From: Hyphomicrobiales bacterium
GTDB lineage: Bacteria; Pseudomonadota; Alphaproteobacteria; Rhizobiales; Beijerinckiaceae
Length of the DNA stretch: 64,000 nucleotides
NCBI GenBank assembly: GCA_027487245.1
Contig: JAIYDY010000026.1
Location: 1 to 64,000 of the forward strand
Direction of reading: 5' to 3'
Shown: piece by piece, positions 8,279 to 16,716 of the stretch
Position numbering within the stretch: the stretch's first letter is position 1
Layout: each line of letters begins with the position of its first letter
The notes under the pieces: generated by a model
Database searches by the model: none
The model's input: the letters and a program-made list of their open reading frames with translations, nothing else
What the model was told of the DNA's origin: nothing
Program-made: the position numbers and the translations under genes

Positions 8279-8770
8279 TCACGCCCTTTCCTGCCAGAAC
8301 CTGTCCAGATCGCCGGCAAGGACCTCGGCCGTGTCATGGCAGACGAAGCCGGTCAGGCGGTTTGTCAGGCTCTGGTAGGGGGCTGTGACCAGGGACCGGA
8401 TCTGCTCGCCCCAGTCATCCTGCGCCGTCGGAAGCGGAGCATTGGCAGCACGAGACACGCGGATGCCGACGAACGACATGTGACGCCGGGTCTCGCCCTC
8501 CGGTATCCTGATTATGCTGTGGACGCCGTTCTCGCGCTCGCCCAGCCATGCCGGATCGACGCCATCGATCCGCAGCCGGGCACGGCCCGCCGACCTGCCG
8601 ATGGCGGTGCGCTTCGGTTCGATGACCTTGAAGGGCAAGCCCTGGCTGCCGGCCCAGAGGCTGTACATGGTCAGCATCATGTCGACGAAGACCAAGCTTT
8701 CGTCACCGCCATGCAGCGCGACGACGTCGATAAAGCTGCTCCTGGTCCGGTCAGGTTCGTTGCCGCTCAT
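8279..8770 (-). CDS. release-factor-like protein without the GGQ domain
   Basis: 163 residues from an ATG; a longer upstream extension is low in complexity and rejected. Residues 15-106 resemble the PCRF domain of class I release factors: HGGDESLVFVDMMLTMY (20-36), LGEREN then GVHSIIRIP (76-90), TRRHMSF (94-100). Residues 130-160 (PYQSLTNRLTG, then AEVLAGDLDRF) match the very C-terminus of RF2. The GGQ domain that lies between these parts in RF1 and RF2 is missing, as is domain 1. The stop-codon reading motif (SPF in RF2, PxT in RF1) is replaced by PEGE. It therefore keeps only the decoding superdomain and cannot hydrolyse peptidyl-tRNA. Role unknown. Confidence 0.65.
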   Translation of the reverse strand: MSGNEPDRTRSSFIDVVALHGGDESLVFVDMMLTMYSLWAGSQGLPFKVIEPKRTAIGRSAGRARLRIDGVDPAWLGERENGVHSIIRIPEGETRRHMSFVGIRVSRAANAPLPTAQDDWGEQIRSLVTAPYQSLTNRLTGFVCHDTAEVLAGDLDRFWQERA

Positions 8771-8816
8771 GCCCGGACCTTTCCGGCAAGGAGAAAGACA
8801 GGACGCATGGCCAAGC

Positions 8817-9332
8817 TCACCGGTCCTGCCAGAAAAAGCGCAGTTCGATGGTGCGGCGGGCGGTCGTGTCGGCCATGCACTGCGCGCCGAGCCAGCGTGC
8901 CATCGAGCCGCCGGCATAATGGGAGCGGAAGTAAGCGCACTTGCGGTCGCGATAGGTGATCCAGAGGCGCTGGACCTGCTGCAATTCGGCACCGTTGGCA
9001 CCCTTGGGGCGTTCCCGGAAGTAGCGGTTCAGCATCACGTCCCAGGCACGATACTCGTCGAGATAGCAGCGTTCCATGCCGATCGTGGTCTGGTTCTCGG
9101 CATGCTTCAGGCAGGCCCGGCTGAAGATGCCGATGCACTCGTAGCCGCGCGTCAGCAGCGGCTGCTTGTCGGCCAGGCAGGTTTCGAGGCCCTCGACGAA
9201 GCCCACCCATCCGGCTTCGTCCTCGTCGCGCTGCTGCGCGATGGCGGAGGCGGCCCCGCCGAGCAGAAGCAGGATGGCCAGGATCACCGAGATGGATGCA
9301 CGGGGATATGTTCTCACGGAAGGCGGTGTCAT
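8817..9332 (-). CDS. secreted LprI-like (DUF1311) protein
   Basis: 171 residues from the second ATG, which places the signal peptide at the start (hydrophobic core about 14-29, ASAIAQQ cleavage). The mature part has the DUF1311/LprI pattern: repeated Cys and the segments ERCYLDEYRAWDVMLNRY, LQQVQRLWITYRDRKC and GGSMARWLGAQCM. Members include the mycobacterial lysozyme inhibitor LprI, but most have no proven function. It starts 11 bases after the upstream DUF1176 gene and is probably co-transcribed with it. Periplasmic location is inferred from the signal. Confidence 0.8.
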   Translation of the reverse strand: MTPPSVRTYPRASISVILAILLLLGGAASAIAQQRDEDEAGWVGFVEGLETCLADKQPLLTRGYECIGIFSRACLKHAENQTTIGMERCYLDEYRAWDVMLNRYFRERPKGANGAELQQVQRLWITYRDRKCAYFRSHYAGGSMARWLGAQCMADTTARRTIELRFFWQDR

Positions 9333-9343
9333 GGACCGGCACC

Positions 9344-10561
9344 TCAACAGGGTGGACGAAACGACGGCGCCGACGCGGCATGGCCGGACGGTGCGGGCGT
9401 GATCAGGGATCGGCTATGGGTCGTCGGCCAGTGGCCCGAGACAATGCCGGCACAGGTCAGGCTCCGGCGCTCTTCAGCCAGCTCGAAGGCCCGACCGTTC
9501 CAGCCCCAGAGCCGCTGGATGAAACAGGACTTGCCGGCTGCAGAAGCCACCGGCTCCCGCCACAGTTCCTGCACCAGCCCCCGCGCGTCATCGACATTGG
9601 TGATGGCCACGAGGCCTTGCCGGCCCGTCGGGCGCTCGGGGTCAGAGCCCGGAAAAGCGACCGGTTCAGCGGTGCCATCGGCGTTTTCGATCACGAAAAG
9701 GGCCTGACGCAGGCCTTGTCGCGACTCGCAAGGGGACACCCACAGGATGCGGTCGGCACGGCGCTGGTCGCCAAGGAGACGGAAACCCGTCGTCTGGTCG
9801 AAACCCGGCGCGCCGCAGGCTTCCTGCCGCAGCCGCACGGCCGCCGGCGACGGAGCGGGCGCGGGCATCAGCCGGGCAAGCGGCGCGGTGACCAGCGCGG
9901 GAGGCGGCACCGGCGCGGGGACGCGTGAAGCCGGAGCATCACCGGCCTCACGCAGGGCTGTCACGGTGCTGCTGCGCCCCTGCACCTTGTCGGTCGTGGC
10001 CAGCGCGCGGTCGATGCCCTCGACCGACAACCGCTCGATCACCGTGCCGTCGGATGCCACGACATGGAGTTGCCCGCCATCCCCGATGGCGGCGAGCAAG
10101 CCCGGTGCCGCCTCGGCCGGAACCTGCCAGTGTTCAGCGCCGCGATGATCCATCGCGATGTCGGCGGGCGCGCTCCGGGCTCCCACCACACGGATCAGTT
10201 TCGGCGCGCGAGGGGCTGACAGATCTTTCGGCGCGAGCTTGCGCAGCGTGATGAAGACCTGCGCAGCCGCATCAGGCCCCGCACGGCGATGGATGCAGAT
10301 GCGCGACATGCCGAACGGTGACGGTTGCGCCAGCCGAAGCTGGGTCTGCCGGGCGGCATTCACAAGCGAGCAGGTCGCGGCATTGTCGCAGGCCACGACC
10401 CACTCGCCGATCTCGTCGAGCGTGAGGGCCGTCGCCGGCATCAGCCCGACCCAGACCATGCCAGTTGCCAGCGCAAGCCGCATGGGCTGCCGGGCACTGC
10501 GGCGCGGCGGCCATGGGGCGATGCAGGCGCGGCGCTGCATGGGGCGTGGTGTGTTCAGCAT
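9344..10561 (-). CDS. secreted DUF1176 protein (paralogue A)
   Basis: 405 residues from the ATG at 10561, which overlaps the preceding gene by 7 bases. A hydrophobic export segment (about 27-45, MRLALATGMVWVGLMPATA) precedes the DUF1176 N-terminal pattern GEWVVACDN with cysteines at 58 and 64. The C-terminal half has the matching RLWGWNGRAFELAEERR block and a final Cys. A Pro/Ala-rich linker (about 218-250) separates the halves, making this the longest of four paralogues. DUF1176 has no known function. Translation may begin at the later ATG just before the signal sequence. Confidence 0.78.
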   Translation of the reverse strand: MLNTPRPMQRRACIAPWPPRRSARQPMRLALATGMVWVGLMPATALTLDEIGEWVVACDNAATCSLVNAARQTQLRLAQPSPFGMSRICIHRRAGPDAAAQVFITLRKLAPKDLSAPRAPKLIRVVGARSAPADIAMDHRGAEHWQVPAEAAPGLLAAIGDGGQLHVVASDGTVIERLSVEGIDRALATTDKVQGRSSTVTALREAGDAPASRVPAPVPPPALVTAPLARLMPAPAPSPAAVRLRQEACGAPGFDQTTGFRLLGDQRRADRILWVSPCESRQGLRQALFVIENADGTAEPVAFPGSDPERPTGRQGLVAITNVDDARGLVQELWREPVASAAGKSCFIQRLWGWNGRAFELAEERRSLTCAGIVSGHWPTTHSRSLITPAPSGHAASAPSFRPPC

Positions 10562-11676
10562 GGCGGCCTCTGCTGTCCGGTGGGCGTTGGCGGGGCGGAT
10601 GCGTGCATGCGCAGCCATTGGAAATGGCCTGCGCCGAAACAGGCCGGCATGATCTCTTCGGAATGGAGTTCGAAGCGCCGGCCATTCCAGGCCCAACGCC
10701 GCCGCTTGCCGCAATCGCCGGCCCCGCGCGTCTTGTGATACTCCTCGATCAGGCCAAGCTCGGGCTGGACCAGCAGGTTGCTGAAGTCCGGCCCTACCCC
10801 TTCATGATCGACCACCGAGGTCAGGATCAGCGGGCGTGCCTTGCGATCCCGGCCGGCCGTCAGCGCCAGCGCAAGCCCATTGTAGCCGGAGAGCCGGCAA
10901 TGCATGACGAGAAGCTGCCGGCCCGGTGCCAGGGCATAACGCGCGATGGGCGGGGCGCGATGATGCCCCTCGCTGCAATGCTCACGACGGAGTTGCTCGG
11001 TCTCGGCAGCCGTGCCCTGCCCCGCATGCCGGAACGGCTTCGGCGTGACGACTGGCAAGGGCCGGCGGTCCGTTCGAAAAGCCTGTGCATAGCCCAGGGT
11101 GGCGCGAAATCCGTCCAGCGGGATGCGGGCGACGACAGGTCCGTCGGACGTCTCGCGCAGCAGGGCCACATCGGCCGTGCGGAGGGCCTCGGTGAGAGAT
11201 GGCAGGTTTTCCGCACCCAGCGTGTAGCGTTCAAGCCCATCGTGGCGTGCGACCATGGCGCGGCCAACGGGCTCTTCGGAAAGGCCCTTCACGGGCTGGA
11301 TGAACAGTTCGCGACGGTGCGTGCCGGTGATCGGGGCCGGCTCATCTTCGGGCAGCAGCGACAGGGACGCATCTGCACCACTCGTGGACCCCAGCCAGAG
11401 GCAGACCCACGACGAGGCTGTCCCGGATGATGCCGTCGATGCGCTTCCCGTCCGGACGGCCCGCTCGCGGAGCGATGGCCTGTGGGCGGCATTGGCAAGG
11501 CCACATCCCCCGGAATTGTCGCAGAAGGCCGTCCACTCCCCGCGCTGGAACAGCTTCGGCGGTGGGCCATTCCTGGCCGCCGATGGCATCGTGCCGAGCA
11601 CGGCGAGCATCATGCCGCCAGCCGCGCCCGCAAGTCCCTGCTGGCCCGGCTTCATGCGGCGAAGACCACCCATCAT
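10555..11676 (-). CDS. secreted DUF1176 protein (paralogue B)
   Basis: 373 residues with a signal peptide (about 10-34, ending PSAARN). The family pattern is GEWTAFCDNSGGCGL with cysteines at 52 and 58. Further on come GAGDCGK and RRWAWNGRRFELHSEE, then a Cys-containing tail. It overlaps the membrane-protein gene upstream by 4 bases and paralogue A downstream by 7 bases, so the three genes are translationally coupled. Function unknown; a periplasmic location is inferred. Confidence 0.78.
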   Translation of the reverse strand: MMGGLRRMKPGQQGLAGAAGGMMLAVLGTMPSAARNGPPPKLFQRGEWTAFCDNSGGCGLANAAHRPSLRERAVRTGSASTASSGTASSWVCLWLGSTSGADASLSLLPEDEPAPITGTHRRELFIQPVKGLSEEPVGRAMVARHDGLERYTLGAENLPSLTEALRTADVALLRETSDGPVVARIPLDGFRATLGYAQAFRTDRRPLPVVTPKPFRHAGQGTAAETEQLRREHCSEGHHRAPPIARYALAPGRQLLVMHCRLSGYNGLALALTAGRDRKARPLILTSVVDHEGVGPDFSNLLVQPELGLIEEYHKTRGAGDCGKRRRWAWNGRRFELHSEEIMPACFGAGHFQWLRMHASAPPTPTGQQRPPC

Positions 11677-12215
11677 GACTGTGCCGGTCGATTGCCGGCG
11701 GCAGCGGCCTTGCGGCGCTTCCAGAAGCCGAGGGCAAAGCCGATGACCAGCAGCACGCTGCCACCGGTCAGCAAGGCGATGCCATCGACGTAGTACTGGC
11801 GGAAATTGAGCTTGCGGCGCTCCATGCTGTTCTCGAAGGTGAGCACCTCACGGTCGCCGGTGCGCAGCACGTAGACGTCGCTCTCGGAGTCCAGTTCCGC
11901 CCTTACGGGGCGACCGATCAGCGCGCGGACGTCGGGCTCGGCCATCTCGATCGACGGAACCCGCAGCTTCATGTCAGACGCGCCGCCCGTCCGTTTCAGG
12001 GTCATTTCGTAATACGCGTTGGTGGACCCGGAGCGCCGGCTCGTTCGGGTTACGCGGGATGCTTCGGTGATGGTGCCTTCCACGGTCTGAAGGCTGGACC
12101 GGCTGGGTGGCCCCGTCAGCACGCTGTAACCGAGCATCCCCAAGCCGATGACGATGGCGCCGGCAGCGATCAGCACAATGAGCGAGTTCCTGGCGATTCC
12201 GATGATGGCGTTCAT
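11673..12215 (-). CDS. DUF3592-like two-TM membrane protein
   Basis: 180 residues from the ATG at 12215 (AGGGAAC upstream). Transmembrane segments lie at about 10-33 and 143-165, with a soluble domain between them that starts VEGTITEASRV and contains YYEMTLKR and ELDSESDVYVLR. This layout resembles DUF3592 proteins, whose function is unknown. The C-terminal tail is basic (WKRRK). It is the first gene of the unit that continues with DUF1176 B and A. A TGTGC-N6-GCACA palindrome lies 134 bases upstream of the start. Confidence 0.65.
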   Translation of the reverse strand: MNAIIGIARNSLIVLIAAGAIVIGLGMLGYSVLTGPPSRSSLQTVEGTITEASRVTRTSRRSGSTNAYYEMTLKRTGGASDMKLRVPSIEMAEPDVRALIGRPVRAELDSESDVYVLRTGDREVLTFENSMERRKLNFRQYYVDGIALLTGGSVLLVIGFALGFWKRRKAAAAGNRPAQS

Positions 12216-12348
12216 GATCGTTCCCTGATGTCCTGAATGATGAGCCTGCTGGCCCGGCGCACCGCGGGTCTGTTGACTTCGCGATCGCCAAGCCGTGTGG
12301 GCTCCTGACGGCTTCAGGCGTTTTCTGGGGTGATTGGCCCTCGGAGAC

Positions 12349-12364
12349 TGTGCGCTAGCGCACA
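12349..12364 (-). promoter_or_regulatory. Crp-like operator A (perfect palindrome)
   Basis: TGTGCGCTAGCGCACA, a perfect 16-bp palindrome fitting TGTGC-N6-GCACA. It lies upstream of the unit that begins at 12215 and downstream of the cyclase gene. It is one of four such sites in the window, all in front of the exported-protein units. The Crp-family regulator encoded 2.2 kb away is the likely binder (inference). Confidence 0.7.
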
Positions 12365-12459
12365 AGCCTGCCTGTGCTGTCGCTCAACAGGCTGGATGGA
12401 AGGCTGATCGGGGAATGGGCGGGCAATCGGGCGCGCAAGGGCACAACCGTGCCCATGGA

Positions 12460-14478
12460 TCACTTCGGGCGCGGATAGGTCCTGATGTCCGAGGTCTCGC
12501 CGCCAACGAAGGTGAGGCGGATCGTGGTGCTGGCGGTATCGGCCGTCACCGGGATGAAGGTCCGCGCGGTGGCAGGGATGGACAGCGGGTTTGCCGGATC
12601 GCAGGGCGGAAGGGCGATCACCTGCCTTGGCACCTCGCCATTGAAGCCGATCTCGACCCTCTCGATGGCGCAGCGATAGCTGAGCAGCTGCGTCAGATAG
12701 AGATGATGGCGGTTCTGCCCATCGCCGAAAGCAAGCCATGACCCCGCGTTCTGCTCAAGTTGCTGCCGCATGCCGAGGAACGCGGCTGTTGCCGGATCGA
12801 AGGCGACATCGGTCACCGCCGATGTCACCCCCATGGCATCAACGTAGCGCAGGGAGATGGTCGTTGCCCGCTGGTCGGGCGGCAATCCGAGACCGGGCTT
12901 CGGCATGGCCCTGCCGGTGCGCGGATCGAGGACCTGCAACAGTCCGGTCGTCTGGAAATCGCCGCCGCCACTGCGGTATTCGAGCCGGATCGAGGCTTCC
13001 GGCAGGCTGACCGAGCCGAGCCATCCGGCATTGACCCGCTGCAACTGCAGCGAGATGCGGTCACGCCCCTCGGCGAAGAAGGCCTTCAACTCCTCGTCCC
13101 GCTTCTGCGCGCGCTCCAGCCACCCGGCGAGGATGCTCTGGTCGAGCACATGCGGAACCAGCCTGCCCTCACGCTCTGCATCGAGGAAACGCGACAGGGC
13201 CGCCTGCTCGCGGCGCTTCTCGTCGATTGTCTGCGTGCTCTGCCGATCGTCGCCGAGATCAACGGCGAGGAAATGCTGGGCGGGCGCAAAGCCGGGGCTG
13301 GCGGCAGCGAAGGCCGAGAGCCGGCTCGTCCGTTCCGCTCCGTCAAATTGCAGGATGTGGACGAGACGCGCCGCCAGGACGCCGTCCTGCTTCTGGCCGC
13401 TGGCGAACCCGGCCATGATCTCGCGTGCGCCGGCGCGGCCATCCTGCGCACGGATCAGGGCCGCCAGCCGCAGCAGCGGGTCGATGTAGCCCGTGCCAAG
13501 CGCCGCAAAGGCGAGATAGTCGCGCCGGGCATTGGCGCTCTCGCCGCGCGCCTCGAACAGGCGGGCATTGTGGTAGAGTTCCGCCGGGCTGGCGGCATCC
13601 TTCACCAGGCCGCCGGATTTCGCCAGTTTCTCGAAAGCCTCGGCCGGCGTGAGATTCTCGGTCACCACAATGCTCGCGCCGGGCGCAGCCGGACGCTCCG
13701 CCTGGGCTGGCGGCTGGATGATTGGGCTGGCGACGGGAGGGGTCCGGGCGCGATCCTGCCACCCGGTCCAGAGCAGGCCTGCGCCGCCAGCCGTGAGCAT
13801 CACGCCGCAGACCAGCCACAGCAGAGGGGCGAGCGGCAGATGATGCGCGAGCCGGCGGTCCGCCGTCGCAGCCTGCGCGGATGGCGACACAGATGCGGTT
13901 GCGGCATCTGTCAGGCCTGACTTTGCATCGAGCATATCGATCTGGAAAACATGGACCGGATGCGGCAGGTTCTTGACCTCGCGGAAGCCCAGATCGCGGA
14001 AGGGCAGCGAAATCTTGTTGGAGACCGCCTCCTGGACGTTGCGCGACACGCAGATCGAGCCAGGCTCGGCCAGGGACTGCAAGCGCGCGGCGACGTTGAC
14101 ACCGTCGCCGAGCAGGTCGCCATCGCGCTCGACGACGTCCCCGATGGAAATGCCGATCCGGAAATGCATCTGGCGGCCCGGCGCATAGGCGAGGTTCCGG
14201 GTGCGCAGGATTTCCTGGATGTCGATGGCGCAGCGCGTGGCCTCGACCACGCTCGGGAACTCGCACATCACGCTGTCGCCGCCGGAATTGAACACGCGGC
14301 CACCGGCCCGGCTGACGACATCATCGATGACCTGCCGATAGGATGCGAGCCGCGCCAGCGTCTCCTCCTCATCCTCGGCGGTGATGCGGGTGAACTCGGC
14401 CACATCGGCTGCCATGATGGCGGTGAGCTTGCGCCTCAAGATCGACCTCGTCCTGTCATCAACGTCCCGATCTGGCAT
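12460..14478 (-). CDS. class III adenylate/guanylate cyclase with one TM segment and unknown C-terminal domain
   Basis: 672 residues. The N-terminal catalytic domain (about 18-180) keeps metal-binding Asp25 (AADVAEFTR) and Asp68 (GGDSV), the base-recognition Asp121 and the transition-state residues Asn128 and Arg132 (GVNVAARLQ). The purine-binding lysine of the KxxGD motif is Asn64 here, a variant I recall from other rhizobial cyclases. Residues 215-240 form a transmembrane segment. The remaining 430 residues, outside the cytoplasm by topology, match no family I recognise and may sense envelope state. It is divergent from a Crp-type gene 108 bases away, which points to cAMP as product, though cGMP is not excluded. 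Confidence 0.88.
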   Translation of the reverse strand: MPDRDVDDRTRSILRRKLTAIMAADVAEFTRITAEDEEETLARLASYRQVIDDVVSRAGGRVFNSGGDSVMCEFPSVVEATRCAIDIQEILRTRNLAYAPGRQMHFRIGISIGDVVERDGDLLGDGVNVAARLQSLAEPGSICVSRNVQEAVSNKISLPFRDLGFREVKNLPHPVHVFQIDMLDAKSGLTDAATASVSPSAQAATADRRLAHHLPLAPLLWLVCGVMLTAGGAGLLWTGWQDRARTPPVASPIIQPPAQAERPAAPGASIVVTENLTPAEAFEKLAKSGGLVKDAASPAELYHNARLFEARGESANARRDYLAFAALGTGYIDPLLRLAALIRAQDGRAGAREIMAGFASGQKQDGVLAARLVHILQFDGAERTSRLSAFAAASPGFAPAQHFLAVDLGDDRQSTQTIDEKRREQAALSRFLDAEREGRLVPHVLDQSILAGWLERAQKRDEELKAFFAEGRDRISLQLQRVNAGWLGSVSLPEASIRLEYRSGGGDFQTTGLLQVLDPRTGRAMPKPGLGLPPDQRATTISLRYVDAMGVTSAVTDVAFDPATAAFLGMRQQLEQNAGSWLAFGDGQNRHHLYLTQLLSYRCAIERVEIGFNGEVPRQVIALPPCDPANPLSIPATARTFIPVTADTASTTIRLTFVGGETSDIRTYPRPK

Positions 14479-14586
14479 CGGCTTGGCCCAAGAGTCCAGA
14501 GTGCATGTCTCCGACGAGGTACTCCGGGCGGTGACTCAGGGCCGGAATCCTGCTTAACCTGATCCGCGCCGGACGATGGGGGACGC

Positions 14587-15276
14587 ATGCAATCACTGGC
14601 GCAGATCGCCTTCTTCAAGGGCGTGGCCGATCTCGATCCCGCGCGCTTCGAGCGGCGTTGCGTCTGGAAGAAGATCGATGAAGGGCAAGCTGTCGTCGGT
14701 TTCGACGATTCGACAAGCGACGTGTATTTCCTCGTCTCGGGCGATGTCCGGATCGAGGTCCGGACCACAGGCGGCAAGGAACTGATTCTGGCTGACCTCA
14801 GTGAGGGCGATCTTTTCGGAGAGCTTTCCGCAATCGACGGCGAGCCGCGCTCCGCCAGCGTCACCGCGCTGACCAATGTGGTGATCTGCATCGTCGGGGC
14901 GGCCCTGTTCCGGGAGATGCTGGCAGCCTCGCCGACCCTGTCCGGCAAGATGATGCAGCGGCTGTCGCGGCGCATCAGGGAACTCAATGTGCGGCTGCTT
15001 GAGCACACCGCGCTCGATATCCGGCACAACCTCTATGCCGAACTGCTCAGGCTGTCTGCGCCGCGCGCCCAGTCTGCGCCGGCGCGCGTCGTTTCGCCTC
15101 CACCTTACCACCATGTGCTGGCCGCCCGTCTTGGTTGCCGGCGCGAGCAGGTCACGCGCGAACTCATCGCGATGGAACGGGACGGCCTGCTGGTGAAGAC
15201 GCGCGGTGCCCTGATCCTGCCTGATCCCGAGGCCATCCGGAGCCGGATCAGCCAGAAGATGCAGGCGGCCGGATAG
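14587..15276 (+). CDS. Crp/Fnr-family transcriptional regulator with conserved cNMP pocket
   Basis: 229 residues. The cyclic-nucleotide domain has the phosphate-binding cassette FGELSAIDGEPRSASV, with Glu79, Arg88 and Ser89 at the positions of Glu72, Arg82 and Ser83 of E. coli CRP. The C-terminal helix-turn-helix reads GCRREQVTREL, in which Arg186, Glu187 and Arg191 align with the CRP DNA-contact residues Arg180, Glu181 and Arg185. There is no Fnr cysteine cluster. It should therefore bind cAMP or a relative and recognise a TGTG-type half-site, which fits the four TGTGC-N6-GCACA palindromes nearby. GGGGGA precedes the ATG. It is divergent from the cyclase gene. Confidence 0.9.
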   Translation: MQSLAQIAFFKGVADLDPARFERRCVWKKIDEGQAVVGFDDSTSDVYFLVSGDVRIEVRTTGGKELILADLSEGDLFGELSAIDGEPRSASVTALTNVVICIVGAALFREMLAASPTLSGKMMQRLSRRIRELNVRLLEHTALDIRHNLYAELLRLSAPRAQSAPARVVSPPPYHHVLAARLGCRREQVTRELIAMERDGLLVKTRGALILPDPEAIRSRISQKMQAAG

Positions 15277-15294
15277 GCGCATGCCGGCCTGCCA

Positions 15295-15310
15295 TGTGCG
15301 CTGCGGCACA
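15295..15310 (+). promoter_or_regulatory. Crp-like operator B
   Basis: TGTGCGCTGCGGCACA, fitting TGTGC-N6-GCACA. It lies just after the Crp-type gene and 112 bases upstream of the next two-gene unit, which begins at 15422. Confidence 0.65.
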
Positions 15311-15421
15311 GACCCCCGGCCGGCGGGCGGCCACATCTCCCAGGCGAACAGGGCAACGCCGGCCCGGCTCGATGCCCTGCCGTGCGGGCACCTTGCCGCC
15401 ACGAGGGGAGCACCCGAAACC

Positions 15422-16036
15422 ATGACGCTGAACGCCCAGGCCCGGCCCTTTGCGGCAATCGCCGTCTATATGTGCGCCCTGCTGGCACTCATTGGAGCGT
15501 TCGCGATTTTCATGCGCATGCAGGAGATCTCGGGCGAGATGCACACGCTGAGGACAAAAGGCGCAGTCTCGCGGGCACTCGTTACAAACAAGAGGGAGGA
15601 CAGGATTGTCCGCACCGAACAGAGCGGCATCAGGCCATCAAGTTCGAGGTCGCGCACGACATCGTCGCCGATCCCTGTGCTGAGCCTTTGGTTTGAACGC
15701 AACTCGCCTGTGAGCTACGCCGAGCATGCGCTGAAGGGCGACGAGGCCGCCCTCCCCGCCGTGCCGCCGCGCGCGACCAGTCCGCTGGCAGCCGTGGATT
15801 ACACGGGCGTGATCTGGGTCAGCGAGGAGATCTTTGCCGGCACAAACGTCGGCGACGTGCTGGTCGTGGTCAACAGCCCGTTCAACCGCTCGGCACCGAA
15901 GCTGTTCGCGGAGGTGAAAGCCTTCGATGGCGCCAGCGCCTATGCCTGGATCGCCCTTTGCCTTGCCCTGGCCGCCATGCTGGCCCTTTTCGGCCGCCGG
16001 ATTGGCCGGGGTGGGCAGCGGAACAGCATGCCATGA
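15422..16036 (+). CDS. DUF3592-like two-TM membrane protein
   Basis: 204 residues from the ATG at 15422; the upstream extension would cover the intergenic region and operator B and is rejected. Transmembrane segments lie at about 10-31 and 173-192, with a soluble domain between them and the basic end GRRIGRGGQR. The layout is the same as the gene at 11673-12215, so the two may be distant paralogues. Its stop overlaps the start of the next gene (ATGA). Function unknown. Confidence 0.6.
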   Translation: MTLNAQARPFAAIAVYMCALLALIGAFAIFMRMQEISGEMHTLRTKGAVSRALVTNKREDRIVRTEQSGIRPSSSRSRTTSSPIPVLSLWFERNSPVSYAEHALKGDEAALPAVPPRATSPLAAVDYTGVIWVSEEIFAGTNVGDVLVVVNSPFNRSAPKLFAEVKAFDGASAYAWIALCLALAAMLALFGRRIGRGGQRNSMP

Positions 16037-16716
16037 CAGTGGTAACCGGCAGCGTGGGCGAGGCCTTGCGCTGGGCAGGCTTCAGGCCCCTGACACCAGC
16101 AGAGGCTGCCCGGGGTCCGTTCGCACAAGCCGCCGGCGAGCAACGCCATGTCCGGCTCGATGCCGCAGCATTGTACATGGCCTTCGTGGTGTCGCTGGAC
16201 GGCGAAAAGGATCTGGCCAGCTGGATCGACGATCAGCGTTCGGGCGCATGGGGCTATGACCTCAATCTCGATGGTCAGGCCCATCGGATCACGACCATCA
16301 ACGAACTGCGCTTCATCATCACGGCCACACCGGCTGCCCCGACAGCGGCGCTGGATGGCCTCGGCTATCGCCAGCAGGAATCATGCTGGATGCACGACGA
16401 CCCCGCCTGCCTGGTGCCGTCGCCGGGGCCGGACCATGACGGCGAGATCTTTCCCTGCCTCGGCTGGGTGCCGATCCGGGGCGCAACATCCGAGTTCGGG
16501 CCGGGCGAACTGCGGTCTGGCTTCTGCTCGATGCAGGTGCCGCAAGGGGCACAGGCGATCCGCGACACGCGCGGCTACCAGTTCATCCATGACGGCTACC
16601 GGCAGCGGATCATCCGCCGGCGCAGGGTCGTCACCAGCCTGGCGCCCGCGTCGGCCCCGGCGCTGGTGCGGGCCTCCGTCCATGAGGCCCTGGCGCTGAC
16701 CTATGGCGACACATAG
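16033..16716 (+). CDS. conserved-looking hypothetical protein
   Basis: 227 residues from the ATG of the ATGA overlap with the preceding gene. There is no signal peptide or membrane segment, so it is probably cytoplasmic. Recognisable features are a WIDDQRSGAWGYDLNLDG segment (about 57-74), several aromatic and Cys residues (WMHDDPACLVPS, IFPCLGWVP) and a basic stretch RQRIIRRRRVV. I do not recognise a family. Its last 16 bases overlap the end of the convergent DUF1176 gene. Confidence 0.6.
   Translation: MTVVTGSVGEALRWAGFRPLTPAEAARGPFAQAAGEQRHVRLDAAALYMAFVVSLDGEKDLASWIDDQRSGAWGYDLNLDGQAHRITTINELRFIITATPAAPTAALDGLGYRQQESCWMHDDPACLVPSPGPDHDGEIFPCLGWVPIRGATSEFGPGELRSGFCSMQVPQGAQAIRDTRGYQFIHDGYRQRIIRRRRVVTSLAPASAPALVRASVHEALALTYGDT

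Noticed and set aside
12760-13920. 386-codon frame antisense to the cyclase
   Set aside because: The cyclase has clear catalytic residues; the opposite frame does not resemble a protein family.
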